DNA of 64,000 bases from an uncultured Bacteroidales bacterium (GTDB taxonomy: Bacteria; Bacteroidota; Bacteroidia; Bacteroidales; SZUA-534): NCBI GenBank assembly GCA_902790595.1, contig CADASL010000004.1, positions 248,001 through 312,000 of the forward strand, written 5' to 3'. Shown one piece after another: positions 35,328 to 43,206 of the stretch; position 1 is the first letter of the stretch, and each line of letters starts with the position of its first letter. The notes under the pieces are model-generated. The model searched no databases. It had not been told where the DNA came from and was given only the letters and a program-made list of their open reading frames with translations. The position numbers and the translations under genes are program-made.

Positions 35328-35353
35328 AACCTATTAAAACGATAGGTTGATAA
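35328..35353 (+). promoter_or_regulatory. Palindromic operator, copy 4 (ahead of the encapsulin)
   Basis: AACCTAT (35328-35334) and ATAGGTT (35342-35348) form a perfect 7-bp inverted repeat with a 7-bp centre, followed by GATAAGAA as in the other copies. No convincing TAnnTTTG box follows (TAATGGCA at 35360 is the closest), so promoter strength here is unclear. Confidence 0.6.
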
Positions 35354-35361
35354 GAATTGTA

Positions 35362-35427
35362 ATGGCAAATAAAGTGTGTTTCAGAATCAGGAAATTGAGA
35401 AGAAAAACGAGATTGATAATTATCTAA
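35362..35427 (+). CDS. Possible short upstream ORF before the encapsulin
   Basis: The 21-codon frame reads MANKVCFRIRKLRRKTRLII, then I and stop. It is very basic and has one Cys codon. It lies between the operator and the encapsulin start, where a leader ORF could sit, but it lacks a cysteine run, so it may be chance. Confidence 0.2.
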   Translation: MANKVCFRIRKLRRKTRLIII

Positions 35428-35463
35428 ATAATTTAAAATTAACTTTTTAAAAGCATTAAAACT

Positions 35464-36903
35464 ATGGCAGACAGTAACATTCAACGCAGCATAACGACTG
35501 CAACGGCTCGCAAACTTGCGAATACTACCAAAACCCCACCGCAAATGGGGTCAATCACACCGCGGCTTCTTCTGAAACTGCTGCCGTGGACACAGGTTGA
35601 GAGTGGCACCTACCGCGTCAACCGCACCAAAGTTGAATTGAAAAAGGCCGACCGCATTGCAATTCAGTATTTCGACGGCGTGGCAAGTTTCACCGCGAAG
35701 GATTTGCGTCAGATTCCGCTTTTCGCCAGCATCGACGAGGAGATTGTTTCGGATTTGGCGCGGAACTTTGTGCCTGTTGAGGTGAAACGCGGCAAAAACC
35801 TTATCACTCAAGGCAAAGACAAACAGAAATTCTTCATTGTGGCAAGCGGTCAGGCTGAGGTTATCAGCACGGGTATCCACGGCGAGGAACTGCGCATTGC
35901 CCTGCTTGGCACTGGCGAGTATTTTGGCGAGACCGACCTTTTGAGCGCCGCTAGTTCAACCGTCTCGGTACGCTCACTCACAAACTCAACTTTCCTTCAG
36001 TTGGAAACGCCTGTGCTTGAGAAACTTATCAAAGAAAAACCGAATTTCCGCGAGCAGTTCAACAACGCTGTCGATGACCACCTGCGCCTGAAGGCCACAG
36101 TCAACGACCACGGTGAGAAGCATATCGACCTTGTCAGCGGCCACGAGGAGGACAACATTATCCCCGAAACATACATTGACTACGACGAGACACCGACCGA
36201 ATACTCGCTCAACACACTGCAGACGGTTGTGCGCGTCCACACTCGCGTAAGTGACTTATACAATGCGCCTTACAATCAGTTGGAGCAACAACTTCGTCTG
36301 TCAATCGAGAGCATTAAGGAGCGTCAGGAGTGGGAACTTATCAACAACAAAACGTTTGGTTTGCTGGCACAGGCTGCGCCTGGCTACAAAATCAGTACAC
36401 GCTACGGCGCCCCAACCCCCGACGACCTTGACGAACTTCTGTCGCTTGTTTGGAAAGAGCCCGCATTCTTCATTGCCCACCCGCGCGCCATTGCCGCCTT
36501 CGAGCGTGAATGCACTTGGCGCGGAGTGCCGCCTGTTTCTATCGATTTGTTTGGTACAAAGGTGATTACGTGGCGCGGCGTGCCCATTGTTCCGTCGGAC
36601 AAGGTCGAAATCAAAGGCCAGTACCTGACCAGCCGCGGCGTCGGCACCACCGACATTATTCTAGTGCGCACAGGTGAGAAGGAGCAAGGCGTTGTGGGCC
36701 TGCACCAGGCTGGCATTCCAGGCGAGATTGCGCCGTCACTTTCGGCTCGACTGATGGGACTCGACCAATACGGCGTGGCAAGTTACCTGCTCACAAAATA
36801 CTTCTCGCTCGCCAGCCTGACCGACGATGCCATTGCTGTGCTCGAGAACGTTGAGGTGGGCTACTATCACGATTACCAACACCGTAACCAAATCGAAAAA
36901 TAA
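35464..36903 (+). CDS. Family 2B encapsulin shell protein with cyclic-nucleotide-binding-like insert
   Basis: The 479-residue protein has an N-terminal arm (1-40), part of an HK97-like fold, an inserted Crp-type domain at about 85-205 (FASIDEEIVSDLARNFVPVE ... ITQGKDKQKFFIVASGQAEV ... GEYFGETDLL), and then the rest of the fold: YNQLEQQLRLSIESIKERQE, FFIAHPRAIAAFERECTWRG and GLHQAGIPGEIAPSLSARLM. This order is that of family 2B (SrpI-like) encapsulins. The usual Arg of the phosphate-binding cassette is missing (SSTVSV), so cAMP binding is doubtful. The stop overlaps the start of a cysteine desulfurase with a long N-terminal tail, the known type of cargo. The shell would form an icosahedral cytoplasmic compartment. 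Confidence 0.9.
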   Translation: MADSNIQRSITTATARKLANTTKTPPQMGSITPRLLLKLLPWTQVESGTYRVNRTKVELKKADRIAIQYFDGVASFTAKDLRQIPLFASIDEEIVSDLARNFVPVEVKRGKNLITQGKDKQKFFIVASGQAEVISTGIHGEELRIALLGTGEYFGETDLLSAASSTVSVRSLTNSTFLQLETPVLEKLIKEKPNFREQFNNAVDDHLRLKATVNDHGEKHIDLVSGHEEDNIIPETYIDYDETPTEYSLNTLQTVVRVHTRVSDLYNAPYNQLEQQLRLSIESIKERQEWELINNKTFGLLAQAAPGYKISTRYGAPTPDDLDELLSLVWKEPAFFIAHPRAIAAFERECTWRGVPPVSIDLFGTKVITWRGVPIVPSDKVEIKGQYLTSRGVGTTDIILVRTGEKEQGVVGLHQAGIPGEIAPSLSARLMGLDQYGVASYLLTKYFSLASLTDDAIAVLENVEVGYYHDYQHRNQIEK

Positions 36904-38507
36904 TGTATGCCAATGAATTAGATAACTTCAGGTCCGACATTCCCGAACTGGGGCAGATTCCGCAGTTCAGGTTCGACGCTGACGCACCCGTGCCCGACGC
37001 AAGTCCGACATTGGCGCAGCCAGCGCCAGAGGCCGATTTCAGCGCTTTCGCAATGCCGCAGGTTCCGCTCACAGGCGAACTTTCGGATGCCGATGCGGCG
37101 CTGTTCAAGAGCGTGGTCGAAAAATATTTTTCCGAAGACGCGCCCAAGGCCGAACCTGACTTGCAACCGTCTGACAAACAAGACGATGTGCAGCCCGACC
37201 GTCGGAAATGTATGCTGAAGGACAACGGGTTCGGAATCGGCATTCCCGAAACCGAACTGGTGCGCAACCTGCACTATGAGGAGGCCGACACCATTGACCA
37301 GACTGAGATTCGCAAGCAGTTCCCCATTCTCGACCAGAAGGTGAACGGCAAGGATTTGGTGTGGTTCGACAACGGCGCTTCAACACAGAAACCCTTGCGC
37401 GTGATTGACGGCCTGAGCCACTTCTACAAGACCGACTACTCGAACATTCACCGTGGCGCACACACTCTTGCCGCCCGTTCAACCGACCAGTATGAGGGCG
37501 CGCGTGAGAAGGTTGCGAGGTTCATAAACGCACCGTCGGTCGATAACATTGTTTTCGTGCGCGGAACAACCGAGGGTATCAATCTTGTGGCGCAGACTTT
37601 CGGGCGCAAGTATTTGCTCGAGGGCGACAATGTGATTGTATCGACACTCGACCACCACGCCAACATTGTGCCGTGGCAGCAGGTGTGCAAGGAGCGCAAG
37701 GCCGAACTTCGCGCCATTCCCACCGACCGCAACGGCGACTTGATTCTGACTGAGTTTGAACGTCTTATAACACCGCGGACTAAATTTGTTTCCGTCGGGC
37801 ACGTCAACAACACCTACGGAACAATCAACAATGTGGCGGCAATCATTAAAATCGCTCATTCTCACAACATTCCCGTGCTGATTGACGGCGCGCAGTCGGT
37901 GGCTCACACCAAAATCGACGTTCAGGATATGGACTGCGATTTCTTTGTCTTTTCGGGCCACAAGATTTACGGCCCGTCGGGCATTGGCGTGGTTTACGGC
38001 AAAAAAGAGGCGCTGGCAATGCTTCCGCCGTGGCAGGGTGGCGGCAATATGATTAAGGACGTGACCATTGAGCGGACCGAGTTCAACGAACCGCCCGCAC
38101 GCTTCGAGGCTGGCACGCCCAACATTGCCGACGCCATTGGGCTGGGCTATGCGCTCGATTTTGTCAACAGCGTGGGCATTCACAACATTGAGCGCCACGA
38201 GCACGACCTGACGGAGTACGCGCGGCAGCAGATTGCGCTCGTTCCTGGCGTAACGCTCATTGGCAACCCCAAAAACCGCGTCAGCGTTGTGTCGTTCGAC
38301 ATTCCTGGCATTCCTGCGCCGCAAGTCGGTCAAATGCTTGACAAAGAAGGTATTGCCGTGCGCGCTGGCCACCACTGCGCCCAACCTGCGTTGCGGGCTT
38401 TGGGCTACGAGATGTCGGTTCGCCCCACGTTCGCCGTTTACAACACCCGCGAAGAGGTTGACCGTCTGGTGATTGCGCTGCGGAAAATTGTCGGGGCAAA
38501 TAATTGA
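36903..38507 (+). CDS. SufS-like cysteine desulfurase with disordered cargo-type N-terminus
   Basis: The 534-residue protein consists of about 135 extra N-terminal residues, rich in Pro, Asp and Ala (IPQFRFDADAPVPDASPTLA; FAMPQVPLTGELSDADAALF), and a complete type II desulfurase domain: FDNGASTQKP, NIHRGAHTLAARSTDQYEGA, PLP Lys354 in FVFSGHKIYGPSG and catalytic Cys492 in VRAGHHCAQPALRALG. Such tails direct desulfurases into family 2 encapsulins. The start codon overlaps the shell gene stop by one base, giving tight coupling. The enzyme turns cysteine into alanine and enzyme-bound persulfide. Confidence 0.95.
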   Translation: MYANELDNFRSDIPELGQIPQFRFDADAPVPDASPTLAQPAPEADFSAFAMPQVPLTGELSDADAALFKSVVEKYFSEDAPKAEPDLQPSDKQDDVQPDRRKCMLKDNGFGIGIPETELVRNLHYEEADTIDQTEIRKQFPILDQKVNGKDLVWFDNGASTQKPLRVIDGLSHFYKTDYSNIHRGAHTLAARSTDQYEGAREKVARFINAPSVDNIVFVRGTTEGINLVAQTFGRKYLLEGDNVIVSTLDHHANIVPWQQVCKERKAELRAIPTDRNGDLILTEFERLITPRTKFVSVGHVNNTYGTINNVAAIIKIAHSHNIPVLIDGAQSVAHTKIDVQDMDCDFFVFSGHKIYGPSGIGVVYGKKEALAMLPPWQGGGNMIKDVTIERTEFNEPPARFEAGTPNIADAIGLGYALDFVNSVGIHNIERHEHDLTEYARQQIALVPGVTLIGNPKNRVSVVSFDIPGIPAPQVGQMLDKEGIAVRAGHHCAQPALRALGYEMSVRPTFAVYNTREEVDRLVIALRKIVGANN

Positions 38508-38521
38508 AAAACAAGAACTTA

Positions 38522-39718
38522 ATGAACTGCATTTTCATTTCACCACATTTTCCGCACACCTATTGGCAGTTTTGTCTGCGTTTGAAGCAGAACGGTGTGA
38601 ACGTGCTGGCTCTGGCCGACACGCCATACGAGTCGCTGCCTGCGGAACTTAAAGAGGTGCTGACGGAGTATTACCGCGTCGAGTCGCTCGAAAACTACGA
38701 CGAGGTTTACCGTGGTGTGGCCTATTTTGCGTTCCGCTACGGGCGAATCGACTGGATTGAGTCGAACAACGAGTACTGGCTGGCGCAGGACGCAAAGCTG
38801 CGGACCGATTTCAACATTGGCACAGGCATAAAATCCGACAAGATTGCAAGTATTAAGGAGAAGTCGGAAATGAAAAAACATTACGTCGCAGGCCGTATCC
38901 CGACAGCCCGTCAGACAAAGGCAGCCGACGGTTTGGCCGCCGTCAGCGCTTTCGCGAAAACCACTGGCTACCCGATTATTCTGAAGCCCGACGTGGGCGT
39001 GGGCGCCAATGGCACCTACAAAATCAGCGACGAAGCCGAACTGAAAAACTTCTTTGAAACCGAAAGCAATTATCCGTTTTACGTGGCTGAAGAGTTTGTC
39101 AGCGGCGAAATTTGCTCATACGACGCCATTATCAACTCAAAAGGCGAACCGCTCTTTGAGTCGATGACCGTGTGGCCGCCGTCGATAATGGACATTGTCA
39201 ACCGCCAACTCGACCTTTCATACTATGTCGATAAGACAATGCCCGTGGCTTTGCGCAAATTAGGCAGGAAAACAGTGAAGGCTTTCGGCATTTTCAGCCG
39301 TTTTGTGCACCTTGAGTTTTTCCGTCTCGACGTCGACCGCCCTGGTTTGGGCAAAAAAGGCGGATTTGTGGCGCTTGAGGTGAATATGCGGCCCGCTGGC
39401 GGCTACACACCCGATATGATAAACTACGCGCACTCGACCGATGTTTACAAGATTTGGGCCGATATGGTGGCCTTCGACGAGAACCGCACGCCCGAGGCCG
39501 ACAGTCAGTATTACTGCGCCTTTGCAAGCCGCCGCGACTTCAACCGCTACCGCCACAGCCACGCCGAAATTCTTGAGCGCTACGGCGGACGCATTGTAAT
39601 GTGCGAGCGTATGCCCGAACTGTTCTGGGCGGCAATGGGACAGCAAATGTACACCGCTAAACTTGATACTTTTGCCGACGTGAAAGAATTTGTCAATTTT
39701 GTGCACGAAAAGTTTTAA
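38522..39718 (+). CDS. ATP-grasp ligase of unknown substrate
   Basis: The 398-residue protein starts at ATG 38522 (MNCIFISPHFPHTYWQFCLR). It has the ATP-grasp core: GYPIILKPDVGVGANGTYKI (ATP-binding lysine and glycine loop), VAEEFVSGEICSYDAIINSK and the metal-binding VALEVNMRPAGGYTPD. ATP-grasp enzymes join a carboxylate to an amine or thiol through an acyl phosphate. It lies 14 bp after the desulfurase and 4 bp before an esterase, so it belongs to the encapsulin operon. The substrate is unknown; a carboxylate-cysteine or peptide product is possible. Confidence 0.82.
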   Translation: MNCIFISPHFPHTYWQFCLRLKQNGVNVLALADTPYESLPAELKEVLTEYYRVESLENYDEVYRGVAYFAFRYGRIDWIESNNEYWLAQDAKLRTDFNIGTGIKSDKIASIKEKSEMKKHYVAGRIPTARQTKAADGLAAVSAFAKTTGYPIILKPDVGVGANGTYKISDEAELKNFFETESNYPFYVAEEFVSGEICSYDAIINSKGEPLFESMTVWPPSIMDIVNRQLDLSYYVDKTMPVALRKLGRKTVKAFGIFSRFVHLEFFRLDVDRPGLGKKGGFVALEVNMRPAGGYTPDMINYAHSTDVYKIWADMVAFDENRTPEADSQYYCAFASRRDFNRYRHSHAEILERYGGRIVMCERMPELFWAAMGQQMYTAKLDTFADVKEFVNFVHEKF

Positions 39719-39722
39719 GCCG

Positions 39723-40478
39723 ATGGAAATCAAATATATAAAGAGATACAGCCACAATCTTGGCCGCGATATGGAATACAAAACCTACGGCAGCAGCGGC
39801 CACCCCGTTCTGGTTTTCCCGTCGCAGGACGGTCGGTTCTACGATTATCAGGATTTCGATATGGTGGGCGTTCTGTCGGGATTTATCGACAGCGGGCGGA
39901 TTCGCCTGATTTGCGTTGACAGTATCGACCGCGAGACGTGGTCGCAAACGGGCGGCGACTACCACCACCGCATTGACCTTCACGAGCGCTGGTACCGCTA
40001 CATTGTGAACGAACTGATTCCCGAAGTGCGCCACGATGCTGAAACATTTATAGTTACGGGGTGCAGTATGGGCGGATTCCACGCGGGGAACTTTTTCTTC
40101 CGCCGCCCCGATTTGTTCGACACTCTGCTCGCCTTGAGCGGCCTGTACTATGCTGGATATTTCTTCCCGAACTACAACGACAGCCTGATTTACGAAAACT
40201 CACCATACGATTTTCTGCGCTATATGCCTGACAATCATTACTATTGGAATGAATACCGGCGGCGGCGGATAATATTGTGCGTCGGGCAGGGCGCGTGGGA
40301 AGACGACCTTCTGGCAAGCACCCGCCAAATGGACGCCCTGCTGCGCGAGAAAAACGTGCCCGCCTGGGTCGACTACTGGGGCACCGACTCGGCTCACGAC
40401 TGGGCTTGGTGGCGCAAGCAAATCGTCTATTTTATGGATAAAATATTGAACGACTTTCAAATTGAATATGAAATTTGA
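39723..40478 (+). CDS. Esterase-family alpha/beta hydrolase
   Basis: The 251-residue protein starts at ATG 39723 (MEIKYIKRYSHNLGRDMEYK). The nucleophile elbow is FIVTGCSMGGFHAGNFFFRR (GxSxG with Ser), the acid is likely in the GQGAWEDD segment, and the His in GTDSAHDWAWWRKQI. It resembles the cytoplasmic 'esterase D'-like putative esterases often found beside ATP-grasp ligases. It is 4 bp downstream of the ligase. Substrate unknown; a thioester or an acylated amino acid is possible. Confidence 0.8.
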   Translation: MEIKYIKRYSHNLGRDMEYKTYGSSGHPVLVFPSQDGRFYDYQDFDMVGVLSGFIDSGRIRLICVDSIDRETWSQTGGDYHHRIDLHERWYRYIVNELIPEVRHDAETFIVTGCSMGGFHAGNFFFRRPDLFDTLLALSGLYYAGYFFPNYNDSLIYENSPYDFLRYMPDNHYYWNEYRRRRIILCVGQGAWEDDLLASTRQMDALLREKNVPAWVDYWGTDSAHDWAWWRKQIVYFMDKILNDFQIEYEI

Positions 40479-40520
40479 CAAAGCCGCCGTAGTTTCAAAC
40501 CCAACCTTAAATTATTGGCA

Positions 40521-41408
40521 ATGAATAGAAAAGAAGTATTATCGCGTAATGTTGTATTGCTGTCAAACATATCAGACGAAGAGAAGAAGATGCGTACAGA
40601 GGGAGACCAATTGCCTTCAATCGATTCCGTACGGCATATAATCGAATTGCTGAAACAGATATTTTTCCCTGGATTCTTCGGTTCGGGCGTTGGCAGCCGC
40701 GAGAGCCGTTTTTACCACGTTGGTATCAATATGGAAAAACTGATTGAAGAAATCGAAGAACAGATTTCGTTGAGTTTCAGTTGTTTCAACGGAGGAAAAT
40801 CGGACGATGAAGTTGAGCAGATAGCGCTTCAGTTTGTCAACAATCTGCCCGAAATCAAACGGATGCTCTACACCGACATTGAGGCGATGTTCAAATCGGA
40901 CCCCGCAGTGACGGCTTACAGCGAGATAATCTTCTGCTACCCCATAATGCAGGCTATGGTTCACTACCGCGTGGCTCACTCACTGCTGAAACTCAAAGTG
41001 CCCGTTCTGCCGCGTATCATAACCGAAATGGCCCACTCGGCAACGGGTATCGACATTCACCCTGGCGCCGAAATCGGTGAGTATTTCTCAATCGACCACG
41101 GAACAGGTGTGGTGATAGGCGAGACTTGTATTATTGGCAATCACGTAACTCTATATCAGGGCGTTACGCTTGGCGCGAAGAAATTCACCTACAACGATAG
41201 CGGTCAACCTGTGAACACCCCGCGCCACCCGATTATTGAGGACAATGTTACCATTTATTCAAATTCTTCGATTTTGGGACGCATTACCATTGGCCACGAC
41301 ACCATTGTCGGCGGCAACATTTGGCTCACAGAGAGTGTCAAACCCCACTCGAAGATTGTTCAGCAGCGCGCCGTTTCCGAATCGTTTTCTGACGGTGCTG
41401 GAGTATAA
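40521..41408 (+). CDS. epsC: Serine O-acetyltransferase, EpsC/long form
   Basis: The enzyme makes O-acetylserine, the CysK substrate, from serine and acetyl-CoA. The 295-residue protein starts at ATG 40521 (MNRKEVLSRNVVLL) and has an extended helical N-terminal region of about 130 residues. The left-handed beta-helix core follows: MAHSATGIDIHPGAEIGEYF, then FSIDHGTGVVIGETCIIGNH and the hexapeptide repeats to the end (ITIGHDTIVGGNIWLTE). It is the last gene of the operon and precedes a strong terminator. It supplies the acceptor for the CysK gene 9 kb upstream. Confidence 0.93.
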   Translation: MNRKEVLSRNVVLLSNISDEEKKMRTEGDQLPSIDSVRHIIELLKQIFFPGFFGSGVGSRESRFYHVGINMEKLIEEIEEQISLSFSCFNGGKSDDEVEQIALQFVNNLPEIKRMLYTDIEAMFKSDPAVTAYSEIIFCYPIMQAMVHYRVAHSLLKLKVPVLPRIITEMAHSATGIDIHPGAEIGEYFSIDHGTGVVIGETCIIGNHVTLYQGVTLGAKKFTYNDSGQPVNTPRHPIIEDNVTIYSNSSILGRITIGHDTIVGGNIWLTESVKPHSKIVQQRAVSESFSDGAGV

Positions 41409-41442
41409 GAGTAACCTAAAAGATTTCTTTTTCATTGAAAAG

Positions 41443-41476
41443 CGGATTTCCCGAATCGGGGGAATCCGTTTTTTTT
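41443..41476 (+). terminator. Intrinsic terminator after epsC
   Basis: CGGATT(T)CCC pairs with GGGAATCCG and is followed by eight T residues. It ends the encapsulin/cysteine operon. Confidence 0.85.
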
Positions 41477-41559
41477 GTGCGCAGAAAGTGATTTCTGCCT
41501 GCACTCATTGACGCGCTTCTGTTGCCCTATTTTCAGAATCCGCTTGAGTCCAATGCAGC

Positions 41560-42024
41560 CTAAAGTTGCAGCGCGTATTCCTGCTTGATTTCGCCCATCA
41601 CAAATGTGCTCTCAACCGACGCTACGTTTTCGATAACGCCCAACTTGTTGAGCACAAATTCTTGATACTGTTTCATATCGGTGGCGCGTACCTTGAGCAG
41701 ATAGTCGTATGAGCCCGATGTGTTGTAGCATTCTGTCACTTCGGGCATACGCTGAATCTGCCGCGCAAAAGCGGTGGCAATGGCATTGTTTATCTGCGCC
41801 ATTTTCACCTTGCAGTACACCAGCAGGCTTTGATTGAGTTTGTCGGGGTCGAGAATGGCCACATATTTTTTAATGTAACCCTGCCGCTCAAGCCGTTTCT
41901 GCCGTTCGAACACCGGTGTTGGCGTCAGGTGCACGGCGTCGGCTAGTTCCTTGGTGGTGAGTTTTGCGTTCTTTTGCAGTGTTTTGAGAATCTGCAAATC
42001 GGTTTCGTCTAATGTGTATGCCAT
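41560..42024 (-). CDS. Lrp/AsnC family transcriptional regulator
   Basis: The 154-residue protein has an N-terminal helix-turn-helix (DETDLQILKTLQKNAKLTTK, HLTPTPVFERQKRLERQGYI) and a C-terminal RAM ligand-binding domain (VYCKVKMAQINNAIATAFAR, YNTSGSYDYLLKVRATDMKQ). Lrp-type regulators form octamers and respond to amino acids. It sits next to the sulfur region and is convergent with it, so it is a candidate regulator of the region, but nothing in the sequence proves this. It has its own promoter box. Confidence 0.93.
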   Translation of the reverse strand: MAYTLDETDLQILKTLQKNAKLTTKELADAVHLTPTPVFERQKRLERQGYIKKYVAILDPDKLNQSLLVYCKVKMAQINNAIATAFARQIQRMPEVTECYNTSGSYDYLLKVRATDMKQYQEFVLNKLGVIENVASVESTFVMGEIKQEYALQL

Positions 42025-42054
42025 AATTGTCGGAATTTATCTTCTTTACGGATG

Positions 42055-42062
42055 CAAAAATA
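42055..42062 (-). promoter_or_regulatory. Minus-7 promoter box of the Lrp-type gene
   Basis: The minus strand reads TATTTTTG, a TAnnTTTG match about 30 bp before the start codon. Confidence 0.5.
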
Positions 42063-42117
42063 GACAATTGTTCTTGATTGTGCGAAAATTCAGGAAAATA
42101 ATTCTGCTGTATAAAAC

Positions 42118-42151
42118 AGCAAAGTCCCCGGTTGCTACCAAGGGCTTTGCT
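42118..42151 (-). terminator. Intrinsic terminator after fabD
   Basis: AGCAAAG(T)CCC pairs with GGG(-)CTTTGCT. On the minus strand TGTTTTAT follows the stem. It lies just beyond the fabD stop. Confidence 0.65.
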
Positions 42152-42177
42152 ATCTAATATGTTTATTTACAGTTGTT

Positions 42178-43071
42178 TTATGCCTGTTCAATCAAGCTTT
42201 GTGCTGCAGTGGCCGGAATCTCGCGGTTGATTTTGCGCATAAGTCCTTGAAGAACAGCGCCCGGACCAACTTCGACAATCTCTGTCAGGCCGTTGGCAAT
42301 CATATTCTGAATTGTCTGTGTCCAACGGACAGGCGATGTGAGCTGGGCCACAAGGTTTTTCTTTATTTCAGCCGGGTCGGTCACAGGACTTGCTGTAACG
42401 TTTTGATAAACAGGACAAACAGGTGCCGAGAACGACACTTCGTTGATAGCTTTCTCGAGTTCGGCGCGGGCCGGTTCCATCATAGGCGAGTGGAAACCGC
42501 CGCTCACCGACAACTTCAGCGCGCGTTTGGCGCCCATTTCGGTGAATCGGGCAATGGCCTTGTCAATACCTTCGTTGGTGCCCGAAATAACCAATTGTCC
42601 GGGGCAGTTGTAGTTGGCCGGAACAATGCCGTCGATTTCAGAGCAAACTTGCTCAATAACAGCATCTTCCATACCAATGATTGCCGCCATTGTCGATGGA
42701 TTCAGCTCGCAAGCCTTCTGCATTGCCTGCGCACGTTTCGAAACCAAGGTCAGACCATCGTCGAACGACAGAGCGCCGGCAGCCACCAAAGCCGAAAATT
42801 CGCCAAGCGAGTGGCCTGCGGTCATATCGGGTTTAAACCTGTCGCCCAGCACTTTAGCCATAATCACCGAGTGCAGGAATACTGCCGGTTGTGTAACTTT
42901 TGTCTGTTTCAAATCGTCGTCGGTGCCGCTGAACATCAGGCTTGTAATGTCGAAGCCGAGAATCTTGTTTGCGCGGTCGAAAAGTTCTTTGGCCAAAGCC
43001 GAATTGTCGTACAGGTCCTTGCCCATACCCACAAATTGCGACCCCTGTCCGGGGAATACAAATGCTTTCAT
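42178..43071 (-). CDS. fabD: Malonyl-CoA:ACP transacylase
   Basis: FabD loads malonate onto acyl carrier protein for fatty acid synthesis. The 297 residues have the nucleophile motif GHSLGEFSALVAAGA, FPGQGSQFVGMGKDLYD at the N-terminus, SGGFHSPMM with the catalytic His, and the QLTSPVRW region. Length is normal. The gene lies alone on the minus strand. Confidence 0.96.
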   Translation of the reverse strand: MKAFVFPGQGSQFVGMGKDLYDNSALAKELFDRANKILGFDITSLMFSGTDDDLKQTKVTQPAVFLHSVIMAKVLGDRFKPDMTAGHSLGEFSALVAAGALSFDDGLTLVSKRAQAMQKACELNPSTMAAIIGMEDAVIEQVCSEIDGIVPANYNCPGQLVISGTNEGIDKAIARFTEMGAKRALKLSVSGGFHSPMMEPARAELEKAINEVSFSAPVCPVYQNVTASPVTDPAEIKKNLVAQLTSPVRWTQTIQNMIANGLTEIVEVGPGAVLQGLMRKINREIPATAAQSLIEQA

Positions 43072-43206
43072 ATTAATGTGTTATGTTTTTAAATGTTTAG
43101 AGTTGAGATGTTGAGCGCTTCGCTGTTTAGAAGGTTTAGTTACTAAACTTCTCAACCTTCTAAACTTTCTCAACTTTACCATTCAAACACAATTCTTGTG
43201 CCAAAA
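43072..43206. other. Spacer between folE and fabD built of recurrent phrases
   Basis: Contains GAGCGCTTCGCTGTTTAG and alternating CTCAACCTTCTAAACTTTC phrases like those at 29560-29670 and 52140-52220. No gene. Confidence 0.5.

Noticed and set aside
35362..35427. Second attenuator leader before the encapsulin
   Set aside because: Only one Cys codon and no run of any regulatory amino acid; kept only as a low-confidence feature.
35464..36903. Simple Crp-family transcription factor
   Set aside because: The cyclic-nucleotide-binding-like part is internal, with no DNA-binding helix-turn-helix after it, and the flanking parts are encapsulin-like.
36903..38507. Ordinary SufS of an Fe-S assembly operon
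   Set aside because: No sufBCD genes are near, and the long disordered N-terminus plus the shell gene directly upstream indicate encapsulin cargo.
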